The notes beneath the pieces are model-generated. The model made no database searches. It worked only from the letters and a program-made list of their open reading frames with translations, and had not been told where the DNA came from. A stretch of 64,000 nucleotides of DNA from Epiperipatus broadwayi (lineage: Eukaryota; Onychophora; Udeonychophora; Euonychophora; Peripatidae). The translations under genes were made by a program, and so were the position numbers. Positions 24,408-35,510 of the stretch are shown here, in pieces (positions within the stretch are counted from its first letter, which is position 1; each line of letters opens with the position of its first letter). The DNA lies in assembly GCA_028023455.1 (NCBI GenBank), contig JAQFVV010012490.1, positions 3,906,576-3,970,575 of the forward strand, in the 5' to 3' direction.

Positions 24408-26486
24408 TGTAACGATATATAAATATGTCGTTACATTAATTTAAAATAAAAACTTAAAAGTTCGCAAATAAAAGGAAAAAACTAAACGCTAAAATTAAAA
24501 TGTTTGTTAAACATATATATATTCGCACAGATGCTAAACTTTAAAAATATTTTTTTTATAAACAAAAAAAAAAAAGTATCTGAACATATTTTTTTTAATA
24601 AAAAAATACCAGATTGAAATATAAAAATATTTTAATAAAAAAATAACGTAAGTTAAAGTAAAAACAGGTATTAATTAATTCCTGTAATCTGTAAATGATT
24701 GCTTATTAATTATCTAAAAGCTGTGTAATTAAAAAGTCAGATGAAAAGTTAGATAAGAGAAGAAAGAAATTTTAGCTTGACCAATGGAAGCACTAAGCCT
24801 TGGCTCGGACCCTAACGAAAGTGATAGACTAGTGACGTTTTGTTCATTGAATCCATGTGGATAATATAAAAAGGGAAATACAGTTTTTTCGGACAGTTCC
24901 AGCGTTGTGTGTTTGAGAGATGTGGTATGACGCACATACCACACTCTCTATAAAAAAAAAATGAAAAGACTGTGATATCTTGAACCAGCTATTGCCATCT
25001 CCAGAACATTACCTTCCAACGGAGGCATCACGGGAATTGAAAGCAGAGGCCTGGACTCTTAAAATCAATTAAGAACTTTCGTCAAGTTTTACAAATTGAT
25101 AAACAAGCCAACTGAAATGTTAAAACGGACTCTTATCTGACTTTTGTAAGTTTTTAAATCAAATTAATAATGTTTAATTTTATATGTTTCCCGATTGATA
25201 AAAATCATTTCCATTTTTTTTTCCCTTATTGTAAAGATTATTTAAATGTATGAAATTTAAGTTGTTTATAGACGCTTGCATGGATTCGTTTGCGGTTAAT
25301 TATATTTTGGTTTTCATATTTGATCAAAACATATAGACATTCGATAAATAATGATACCTTACGGTGAGTATCTAAAATGTATTTATTCGGATGTCTTTTA
25401 AGTTATTGGTGACAACGCAAGTATCTTATGGTGAATACTATTGGGTTACTTATAAGTTTCCCTCTGCGATTGTCGGTATCAATAATTTTGTATTTTGATC
25501 GTTTATGTTTATTTTGAAATGTTTTTGACCGTGGAATCTATGTAATCGATCTATACCCAACATTTTTAAACAAATCTGTGCGAACGTATTTAAATGTTAA
25601 AATTAAGTCGGGCGTGAATGGCTATATAGTTTTGTAAAGTTGTATTAAGGGAGGGTAATCTTAGGTTATTCATTTCGTAGTTGAATTGGTTCAATGGATT
25701 GGATATATTTGTGTAATTAGTAGATGTAGTATGAGGTCCGCTACGGGCAGGATTATAGATATACGCCACACACCCTCTGTTTGCCTATGGATGGGTTTGT
25801 AAGACGGCCAAAGACCGCAGTCCATTCCTATGGAGTTTTTTGTTTATTGATCTACTTGCCAACAGATGTCACATTCCTGTGGTGGAGAGTCAATGTCTTC
25901 TCTATTTCTACTTATTGTTCAGATGTACATTCCTGACAATATAGTATTTTGTGTTGTCGTATCATGCTACATTGAATACATGAATGTATCAGATGGATTG
26001 GCGCCAATTTGGTTGCGAAATTTGTTGCCTAAGGTTAAATCAGGGAAGAATATTTTCTTTTCAAATGCAGATCTATGTAGTCTATTCATACTTGACTATC
26101 TAAATAATCATTAACCTCATTGAAACTTAGTTAAATGTAAAATTAAAAGTTAAGATAAAATTCTAAAATGTTAAACTTATTCCTCAAAATTTAAATATTA
26201 TTTTATATGTGCGTAAATAAATATTTTTATATGTTAATTTCTGGCAGTGGCTTTTACTCTTTGATATTTAAGATATAAATTAAGATATAGATTTTTATCT
26301 CTGCGTCTCCACTGAGCTAGAGACTTGGGCTAACGATCGGAATATTTAAATAAAGTGGAATCTTAACAGCGCGTATCTGCCTACTTTATAAATTTTTCTA
26401 GGCTCAAATGCCTAGATGGCGCCCTTGTAGTGCAGATATTGTTTTTGCGGTTAGATTCGATCTTCACTTTCATTCCGATTGGTACA
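24408..26486 (+). repeat. LTR1 of the three-LTR element
   Basis: 2,079 bp, TGTAACGATAT...TTGGTACA. A palindromic leader TGTAACGA...TCGTTACA is at 24408-24435. A TATA-like ATATAAAAAG is near 24863, and AATAAAG is near 26349 ahead of the 3' end, consistent with promoter and polyadenylation signals of an LTR transcribed on the plus strand. Confidence 0.85.
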
Positions 26487-27028
26487 AACTGGCTACCCAA
26501 CTTGGGCCGATCTTTAATAAACACGAGTGCCCTGAGAATTTTAAAAGTGAATCATGCCCGTAAATTTTTTTTCTGAAATAGTATAAATAGATTTGTTGTA
26601 TTGACATGGAGTTACACTTTGAAATTTTGTCTTAAAGGTACTGCCAGTCGAAAAATTGCGCATATGTAGAGATAAATTCGAGGAATAAAAAGTAATAAAT
26701 AAAACGTAATTAATAAATATAAATCATAATTTTTTTTTAAAAAAGTCTTGTTTAAAATCTAATCGTTTAACTTGCCTAAATAATACTTAAAGGTAGGAGA
26801 AATGAAACTTGGAAGGGAGGGGGCAGAAATTTAGCTGGTAGTAAGGAATCATCAGTCAACTTTTTTTTTTATCATTATATTTGTAATTACTGTTTTGTCT
26901 TTTAAAAAAAAAAAGTTTTGTCCTTTTGAAATTTCATATATAACAAATTTGTGTAACGTAATTACTAACACTAAGTAAATTCTTTTTTTTTTTTTAATGT
27001 TTTTGTTTTTTGAGGAAGTTTACTGATA
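26487..27028 (+). other. Internal region 1 of the three-LTR element
   Basis: 542 bp, non-coding. The PBS-like site is at 26490-26508; a purine-rich tract GGAAGGGAGGGGGCAGAAA lies near 26811-26829, and a short GAGGAAG lies 10 bp before LTR2. No gag, protease or RT codons are seen. Confidence 0.8.
26490..26508 (+). promoter_or_regulatory. Primer binding site, tRNA-Lys-like
   Basis: TGGCTACCCAACTTGGGCC begins 3 bp after the LTR end. It resembles the classical lysine-tRNA PBS TGGCGCCCAACGTGGGGC with one extra base and several substitutions. The same site recurs at 29082-29100 after LTR2. Another tRNA cannot be excluded. Confidence 0.6.
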
Positions 27029-29078
27029 TGTAACGATATATAAATATGTCATTACATTAATTTAAAATAAAAACTTAAAAGTTCGCAAATAAAAGGAAAA
27101 AACTAAACGCTAAAATTAAAATGTTTGTTAAACATATATATATTCGCACAGATGCTAAACTTTAAAAATATTTTTTTTATAAACAAAAAAAAAAAAAGTA
27201 TCTGAACGTATTTTTTTTAATAAAAAAATACCAGATTGAAATATAAAAATATTTTAATAAAAAAATAACGTAAGTTAAAGTAAAAACAGGTATTAATTAA
27301 TTCCTGTAATCTGTAAATGGAAATGATTGTTTATTAATTATCTAAAAGCTGTGTAATTAAAAAGTCAGATGAAAAGTTAGATAAGAGAAGAAAGAAATTT
27401 TAGCTTGACCAATGGAAGCACTAAGTCTTGGCTCGGACCCTAACGAAAGTGATAGACTAGTGACGTTTTGTTCATTGAATCCATGTGGATAATATAAAAA
27501 GGGAAATACAGTTTTTTCGGACAGTTCCAGCGTTGTGTGTTTGAGAGATATGGTATGACGCACATACCACACTCTCTATAAAAAAAAAATGAAAAGACTG
27601 TGATATCTTGAACCAGCTATTGCCATCCCCAGAACATTACCTTCCAATGGAGGCGTCACGGGAATTGAAAGCAGAGGCCTGGACTCTTAAAATCAATTAA
27701 GAACTTTCGTCAAGTTTTACAAATTGATAAACAAGCCAACTGAAATGTTAAAACGGACTCTTATCTGACTTTTGTAAGTTTTTAAATCAAATTAATAATG
27801 TTTAATTTTATATGTTTCCCGATTGATAAACATCATTTCCATTTTTTTTTCCCTTATTGTAAAGATTATTTAAATGTATGAAATTTAAGTTGTTTATAGA
27901 CGCTTGCATGGATTCGTTTGCGGTTAATTATATTTTGGTTTTCATATTTGATCAAAATATATAGACATTCGATAAATAATGATACCTTACGGTGAGTATC
28001 TAAAATGTATTTATTCGGATGTCTTTTAAGTTATTGGTGACAACGCAAGTATCTTATGGTGAATACTATTGGGTTACTTATAAGTTTCCCTCTGCGATTG
28101 TCGGTATCAATAATTTTGTATTTTGATCGTTTATGTTTCGATCTATACCCAACATTTTTAAACAAATCTGTGCGAACGTATTTAAATGTTAAAATTAAGT
28201 CGGGCGTGAATGGCTATATAGTTTTGTAAAGTTGTATTAAGGGAGGGTAATCTTAGGTTATTCATTTCGTAGTTGAATTGGTTCAATGGATTGGATATAT
28301 TTGTGTAATTAGTAGATGTAGTATGAGGTCCGCTACGGGCAGGATTATAGATATATGCCACATACCCTCTGTTTGCCTATGGATGGGTTTGTAAGTCGGC
28401 AGAAGACCGCAGTCCATTCCTATGGAGTTTTTTGTTTATTGATCTACTTGCCAACAGATGTCACATTCCTGTGGTGGAGAGTCAATGTCTTCTCTATTTC
28501 TACTTATTGTTCAGATGTACATTCCTGACAATATAGTATTTTGTGTTGTCGTATCATGCTACATTGAATACATGAATGTATCAGATGGATTGGCGCCAAT
28601 TTGGTTGCGAAATTTGTTGCCTAAGGTTAAATCAGGGAAGAATATTTTCTTTTCAAATGCAGATCTATGTAGTCTATTCATACTTGACTATCTAAATAAT
28701 CATTAAACTCATTGAAACTTAGTTAAATGTAAAATTAAAAGTTAAGATAAAAATCTAAAATGTTAAACTTATTCCTCAAAATTTAAATATTATTTTATAT
28801 GTGCGTAAATAAATATTTTTATATGTTAATTTCTGGCAGTGGCTTTTATTCTTTGATATTTAAGATATAAATTAAGATATAGATTTTTATCTCTGCGTCT
28901 CCACTGAGCTAGAGACTTGGGCTAACGATCGGAATATTTAAATAAAGTGGAATCTTAACAGCGCGTATCTGCCTACTTTATAAATTTTTCTAGGCTCAAA
29001 TGCCTAGATGGCGCCCTTGTAGTGCAGATATTGTTTTTGCGGTTAGATTCGATCTTCACTTTCATTCCGATTGGTACA
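27029..29078 (+). repeat. LTR2 of the three-LTR element
   Basis: 2,050 bp, near-identical to LTR3 and slightly more different from LTR1. It lacks 38 bp present in LTR1 at about 25509-25547. Confidence 0.85.
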
Positions 29079-29619
29079 AACTGGCTACCCAACTTGGGCC
29101 GATCTTTAATAAACACGAGTGCCCTGAGAATTTTAAAAGTGAATCATGCCCGTAAATTTTTTTTCTGAAATAGTATAAATAGATTTGTTGTATTGACATG
29201 GAGTTACACTTTGAAATTTTGTCTTAAAGGTACTGCCAGTCGAAAAATTGCGCATATGTAGAGATAAATTCGAGGAATAAAAAGTAATAAATAAAACGTA
29301 ATTAATAAATATAAATCATAATTTTTTTTAAAAAAGTCTTGTTTAAAATCTAATCGTTTAACTTGCCTAAATAATACTTAAAGGTAGGAGAAATGAAACT
29401 TGGAAGGGAGGGGGCAGAAATTTAGCTGGTAGTAAGGAATCATCAGTCAACTTTTTTTTTATCATTATATTTGTAATTACTGTTTTGTCTTTTAAAAAAA
29501 AAAAAGTTTTGTCCTTTTGAAATTTCATATATAACAAATTTGTGTAACGTAATTACTAACACTAAGTAAATTCTTTTTTTTTTTTTAATGTTTTTGTTTT
29601 TTGAGGAAGTTTACTGATA
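29079..29619 (+). other. Internal region 2 of the three-LTR element
   Basis: 541 bp, near-identical to internal region 1, with homopolymer length differences. The PBS-like site is at 29082-29100. Non-coding. Confidence 0.8.
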
Positions 29620-31670
29620 TGTAACGATATATAAATATGTCGTTACATTAATTTAAAATAAAAACTTAAAAGTTCGCAAATAAAAGGAAAAAACTAAACG
29701 CTAAAATTAAAATGTTTGTTAAACATATATATATTCGCACAGATGCTAAACTTTAAAAATATTTTTTTTATAAACAAAAAAAAAAAAAGTATCTGAACGT
29801 ATTTTTTTTAATAAAAAAATACCAGATTGAAATATAAAAATATTTTAATAAAAAAATAACGTAAGTTAAAGTAAAAACAGGTATTAATTAATTCCTGTAA
29901 TCTGTAAATGGAAATGATTGTTTATTAATTATCTAAAAGCTGTGTAATTAAAAAGTCAGATGAAAAGTTAGATAAGAGAAGAAAGAAATTTTAGCTTGAC
30001 CAATGGAAGCACTAAGTCTTGGCTCGGAACCTAACGAAAGTGATAGACTAGTGACGTTTTGTTCATTGAATCCATGTGGATAATATAAAAAGGGAAATAC
30101 AGTTTTTTCGGACAGTTCCAGCGTTGTGTGTTTGAGAGATATGGTATGACGCACATACCACACTCTCTATAAAAAAAAAAATGAAAAGACTGTGATATCT
30201 TGAACCAGCTATTGCCATCCCCAGAAGATTACCTTCCAATGGAGGCGTCACGGGAATTGAAAGCAGAGGCCTGGACTCTTAAAATCAATTAAGAACTTTC
30301 GTCAAGTTTTACAAATTGATAAACAAGCCAACTGAAATGTTAAAACGGACTCTTATCTGACTTTTGTAAGTTTTTAAATCAAATTAATAATGTTTAATTT
30401 TATATGTTTCCCGATTGATAAACATCATTTCCATTTTTTTTCCCCTTATTGTAAAGATTATTTAAATGTATGAAATTTAAGTTGTTTATAGACGCTTGCA
30501 TGGATTCGTTTGCGGTTAATTATATTTTGGTTTTCATATTTGATCAAAATATATAGACATTCGATAAATAATGATACCTTACGGTGAGTATCTAAAATGT
30601 ATTTATTCGGATGTCTTTTAAGTTATTGGTGACAACGCAAGTATCTTATGGTGAATACTATTGGGTTACTTATAAGTTTCCCTCTGCGATTGTCGGTATC
30701 AATAATTTTGTATTTTGATCGTTTATGTTTCGATCTATACCCAACATTTTTAAACAAATCTGTGCGAACGTATTTAAATGTTAAAATTAAGTCGGGCGTG
30801 AATGGCTATATAGTTTTGTAAAGTTGTATTAAGGGAGGGTAATCTTAGGTTATTCATTTCGTAGTTGAATTGGTTCAATGGATTGGATATATTTGTGTAA
30901 TTAGTAGATGTAGTATGAGGTCCGCTACGGGCAGGATTATAGATATACGCCACATACCCTCTGTTTGCCTATGGATGGGTTTGTAAGTCGGCAGAAGACC
31001 GCAGTCCATTCCTATGGAGTTTTTTGTTTATTGATCTACTTGCCAACAGATGTCACATTCCTGTGGTGGAGAGTCAATGTCTTCTCTATTTCTACTTATT
31101 GTTCAGATGTACATTCCTGACAATATAGTATTTTGTGTTGTCGTATCATGCTACATTGAATACATGAATGTATCAGATGGATTGGCGCCAATTTGGTTGC
31201 GAAATTTGTTGCCTAAGGTTAAATCAGGGAAGAATATTTTCTTTTCAAATGCAGATCTATGTAGTCTATTCATACTTGACTATCTAAATAATCATTAAAC
31301 TCATTGAAACTTAGTTAAATGTAAAATTAAAAGTTAAGATAAAAATCTAAAATGTTAAACTTATTCCTCAAAATTTAAATATTATTTTATATGTGCGTAA
31401 ATAAATATTTTTATATGTTAATTTCTGGCAGTGGCTTTTATTCTTTGATATTTAAGATATAAATTAAGATATAGATTTTTATCTCTGCGTCTCCACTGAG
31501 CTAGTGACTTGGGCTAACGATCGGAATATTTAAATAAAGTGGAATCTTAACAGCGCGTATCTGCCTACTTTATAAATTTTTCTAGGCTCAAATGCCTAGA
31601 TGACGCCCTTGTAGTGCAGATATTGTTTTTGCGGTTAGATTCGATCTTCACTTTCATTCCGATTGGTACA
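29620..31670 (+). repeat. LTR3 of the three-LTR element
   Basis: 2,051 bp ending GATTGGTACA, immediately followed by the right CTTG duplication and by the resumed host LTR sequence (GGAGCCAGACTGGG...), which matches 37169 onward in the 5' LTR. Confidence 0.85.
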
Positions 31671-31824
31671 CTTGATAGGAGCCAGACTGGGATTGTCCTC
31701 ATCAGCAAAGGTATAATCAAATAACTGTTTCCATTCAATCAATTCCACTTAGACTTCAGGCAAGTCAGCCATTTTCATCCCTCACTAGGACTGAAATTCT
31801 GGAAGTGGACTCTTTTCTCTATAT

Positions 31825-33969
31825 TGTGCCAGTCGAATGATGTATATTGGTTTAACACAGTTGGAATAAAAGGCGAAAGTACCTCGAGGCCACTCATACG
31901 TGAGATATAAAAATCAAGAATACTAAGGCCTCTGCCCTATTTGTCTATTTTCGAGTCTAACCACGAACCAACAACATATCCAAGACACGCATAAATTATT
32001 TTATAACCCTGGCCCACAGCTTAGCATCAGGGAGAGACAATGGACTAGAATACTTACGGAACTAAGTTAAATGTGCACATAATATAACGAGTTGAGTGTT
32101 GGTGCATGCTTGAATCATTGGACAAGTAATATAAAAGGTTAAGCTAATAAAAGGTTGAAATAACATTAGAAGACTTAAGCTTTTTAGTTTAAATAATATA
32201 TTTTAATAAACGTAATTTTAAAATATTTGAAATGTTTTAACTATCTCCACTATTCCCCGATTGACTACTGATAAATAATTTTACAATGAGGCAGATGACA
32301 ATTACGTAATATTTTGCAGTCTAAGTATTACTTTCCCAATTTAAATAAAATTATTAACTCGTGTCCCCTCGATAAAGTAAAATTAAAATAACTCCTTTTC
32401 TAGTTGCTTTGTGCTTTATAAATAATTTTAAAATATTTAAAGACATCTATAAATACTAATATTAACTATGGGACTAAATGCGAACAAAGTAAGCGTTATC
32501 GAGGAGATCAAGTTGGCAAACTAAAGAAAACTTAACTAGTATTTAAATTATAGATATTATTTTAAATTGGAAATATTTTTAAATGAAAAATAACTTACAC
32601 CGTAATGAAACAAGACAACATTTACATAACACACTAAAATGAGGAATAGCGAAGAAGAAAAATTTAAGCATAAAATAGATGATCAACCGAAAGATAAATA
32701 TAAATCTAATATTAATCTAATAAGGGAAAACAGTTACACTATAAATATAAATTAAGGAAACAATTAGCAAAAGATATTTATAAAAAGGTAAAGTAATAGT
32801 TCATGAGGAGATATATAAAGTTACCAGTCCTTGTTCCTTTGGTCCAGTTCCCTCGATGTCCTTGGCTTGATTTCATACGTAGAGGGATTTGTCTGGACAA
32901 AGGAATTTGAAATATGCAGCATTTTTACACCAAGAGCACACACACACGGCTCACAGTTCGGGTTTACTATTGGTTTGACACATTACGGCATTTTAGTGGA
33001 TTTAGGACCCCGATGGCAGGCAAAGCTGATGAGCCTAGTTGCCATACATGGTCACGTCCACCAAATTAATATAAATTTTAACGGGTCGAATGTTTGAAAT
33101 CAGAGCAGGAATTTTTCCGCAAAACTAGGACTCCATTGTTTTCCACATTTATTTTCGGAGCAACCTAGGAGGATCACTTAAAGCACAAAATGCCGAATCA
33201 TCAAAGCACAGGATCCGAATAAATCGTCAAGCACAAAATCAGAATAATTTAACGAACAAAATCTGAATAAATTCAGGAACAAAATCTGACTGATATTAAA
33301 AGCAAAATCTGAATAATCAAGTCTTTTGTTCGCCCCACCTTTTATATCTTTCTGGAGATACTCTTCTATTGTTTTGCGAATAATTTTAGATCTTGATAAG
33401 CTCCCTGCACTCCTTTGTTTCGAAATAACTTTTGGCCAAAAATAAACTTTAATTTCTTACAATCGAATTCTGCATTTAACATTGAATTTGATTTAATTAA
33501 AAAGGCCATCTTTAATTGCCTTGAATAGAATACTAATTGAAACATGCCATTCCTTTAGAAATGCTAGCAGGCTTATCTTAAAATAAAATCACATGCCATA
33601 TTTCAACAAAAATTAAAAGAAAAATATCTTATTATTTCTTTTAATAAAATAACCTTTTAGTTCAACAGAATTTTGCATTTAATCATATATATATATATAC
33701 GCTTCCGTATATATATGTTTGATTAATGAATTTTGAAAACCAAATTTTAATAACAATTTAATCTTAAACAGAATTTTATTTTAAAAGAAATATTTTAAAG
33801 TAAATAGCTAATCTAATAAGCGTTAAATGTACAAAATGAAACATGTTAATTTTATATTTAATGGAAAACCTTGTTGATAATTGGATATAAACTTAACCCA
33901 GGTTTACAATATTGGTAAGTTTATAGAAGGCTGTGAAGCATGGATCGGACTTCTGGATCCATTGCTTCA
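31825..33969 (-). mobile_element. Solo LTR inside the 3' LTR of the large element
   Basis: 2,145 bp flanked by ATAT at 31821-31824 and 33970-33973; the empty site is visible at about 37327 in the 5' LTR. On the plus strand it runs TGTGCCAGTC...TTGCTTCA, that is TG...CA. A TATA-like GATATAAAAGGTGGGG near 33340 on the minus strand suggests a minus-strand promoter. The terminal 36 bp (33934-33969) fold into a hairpin, TGAAGCATGGATC against GATCCATTGCTTCA. ORFs inside (for example 32831-33097) have no recognisable domain. Confidence 0.8.
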
Positions 33970-34649
33970 ATATGAATCCAAACTCTACTGTAGTGAACTA
34001 TGGAGTAGCTGCTGAACTTGCTCTCTTTGCATTCAGTTATATCTTCATGGTAGTTTTGTATAACTATGAAAATCAAATATTTCTAAGAACTCTAGCAAAA
34101 CCAACTAACTCTAATCTTTTTTTATCGATCCTTTTTATAGCTAGAGTAGAGAAATATTCTATTAACTCAAGAATGTTTTTCCTATCTTTTATCTATTTTT
34201 TAAATCTATTTTAATACCTTTAAAAACAACTTTGAATTTTATCAAAAGTATAATCTATAAGCTTTACTTTAAAAAAAAAAGATTTCTAAAATAGATAGTA
34301 GAAATTTTACAAAATGTTATACAAGTTTTAATTAAAAAAAAACAATTCTAAAATAGTGGATTTTTTTACAATCATTTGTAATCTATTTTAACATAGAACA
34401 TGCTTGTTTTAATTTCAAATCAGAATTCAATAAAAATATTAATTAGACCTTTTTTAAATTTAATTTCATAGTAAAATTTTATTTTAAATTCAAAATTATT
34501 TACATCTTTGTGTTATTCCATTAAATGTCGAAAATATCTGCATAAAAATTTGACTGTGTCTATTTGTACTTTTCCTTTCAACTTTATATATATATAGGCA
34601 CACACACTACTATGTTGTTGTATGCCATAAAACTCATATTGTTACATTA

Positions 34650-34659
34650 CTCCCCTTCT
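34650..34659 (-). promoter_or_regulatory. Polypurine tract
   Basis: AGAAGGGGAG on the minus strand, three bases before the TGTAAC start of the 3' LTR, is the expected plus-strand primer site for reverse transcription. Confidence 0.7.
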
Positions 34660-34942
34660 GGGAAAAAAGAAAATAGAAATAAAACATGTATCTAACAATA
34701 TTTTACATAATATAAATGTATAATGAAAACAAAGTTCATACCTCATCTTCTGTACTCATCATTTTTTTTAGAGACCTGACAGCTAACAGAATGATTAGTG
34801 GTCTGCAATTGTGAGATTGATAATGAATTGAGCCATTGGATTATAAGTACACAATGCACCATGAACACCAAGAGAAGTACCTCAATTTAGACACTATAAA
34901 CTACCACAATCTTTGATAAAGACAATGCAAAAATTGTTACAA

Positions 34943-35068
34943 AGCCCTGCCTCTTCGAGGGCTAGAAAATATAAAACTATGCCCTGCTTCATTGAGTCTT
35001 AAGGGCTGGAAATTATAAAACTAAGCCCTGCATCATTGACTTTTAAAGGCTGGAAAATATAGAACTAT
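34943..35068. repeat. Minisatellite, three copies of about 40 bp
   Basis: Three successive units start GCCCTGC(C/T/A)TC and end GGCT(A/G)GAAA(A/T)TATAAAACTA, with internal length differences. Confidence 0.65.
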
Positions 35069-35490
35069 GCTTTGATCTTTTTCTTGGAGACTAAAAAACT
35101 AGGATCATGGCAATTATGTTAACTACACTAAACAATAGGAAACCAGAAAATAAGTTAGAGCAATAGCTGAGATAGAACACCCCATCGAATTGCATAAAAA
35201 AACTTCAATCTCAAGCCAATGACAAAAAGCCTCTATCCATCATCAAAATTAGAAATACAGCTAATCAAATGTCAACAATAAAATACCCAATCCAATCTCC
35301 AAAATCATAGAATTTCTATTTAATTCTAAACATGAATTTCTAACATACATTAATTTACTATTTTTTAATTTATAATCATCGATACTCTTATTGCATATTT
35401 CATGCTAATTTTTCTCAGATATAGTTATTTAAGATCAAGGAGAGTGGTAATTTTGTAGTATTGGTCACCAGTATGTGATCAACATCCTCA

Positions 35491-35508
35491 GCCCCACATT
35501 AAGCACCA
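35491..35508 (-). promoter_or_regulatory. Primer binding site, decayed tRNA-Lys type
   Basis: TGGTGCTTAATGTGGGGC lies two bases after the 5' LTR end on the minus strand. Against the canonical TGGCGCCCAACGTGGGGC, all four differences are C to T, as expected from cytosine deamination. Confidence 0.75.
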
Positions 35509-35510
35509 TT

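Larger units (their letters stand above)
24408..31670 (+). mobile_element. Three-LTR tandem retroelement (LTR-int-LTR-int-LTR)
   Basis: A 7,263-bp insert flanked by CTTG at 24404-24407 and 31671-31674. It contains three LTRs (24408-26486, 27029-29078, 29620-31670) and two internal regions (26487-27028, 29079-29619) of only about 540 bp and without coding capacity. Each internal region starts with a PBS-like TGGCTACCCAACTTGGG. The 71-aa and 82-aa ORFs that recur once per LTR are repeat copies, not genes. LTR2 and LTR3 share differences from LTR1: a 38-bp deletion near 28139/30731 and an added GGAAAT near 27319/29908. Unequal recombination between related copies is the likely origin. Confidence 0.88.
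22695..34646 (-). repeat. 3' LTR of the minus-strand element, interrupted three times
   Basis: Sense strand (minus) starts TGTAACAATATG at 34646 and ends at 22695. Its segments 22695-24407, 31675-31824 and 33974-34646 align in order with the uninterrupted 5' LTR at 35511-38002. That alignment supplies an empty-site allele for each nested insertion. Scattered substitutions and small indels between the two LTRs are obvious by eye, so the insertion is old relative to the nested three-LTR element. Confidence 0.83.
34647..35510 (-). other. Internal region of the minus-strand LTR element
   Basis: 864 bp, non-coding on both strands. It holds the polypurine tract at its 3' end, the PBS at its 5' end and a three-copy minisatellite at 34943-35068. 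Confidence 0.75.

Noticed and set aside
24729-31298. A 71-aa ORF (minus) and an 82-aa ORF (plus), each recurring three times almost unchanged
   Set aside because: They recur because they lie in the three LTR copies. They have no domain, cross LTR regulatory sequence, and are absent as ORFs from the diverged LTR at 51007-52879.
32831-34214. ORFs of 88 and 93 aa
   Set aside because: The first lies inside the solo LTR and the second in the resumed host LTR; the paralogous LTR at 37330 does not keep the frame.
34943-35068. Short regularly spaced repeats that might suggest a CRISPR array
   Set aside because: Only three unequal units with repeat-like spacers, in an LTR element of a eukaryotic genome.
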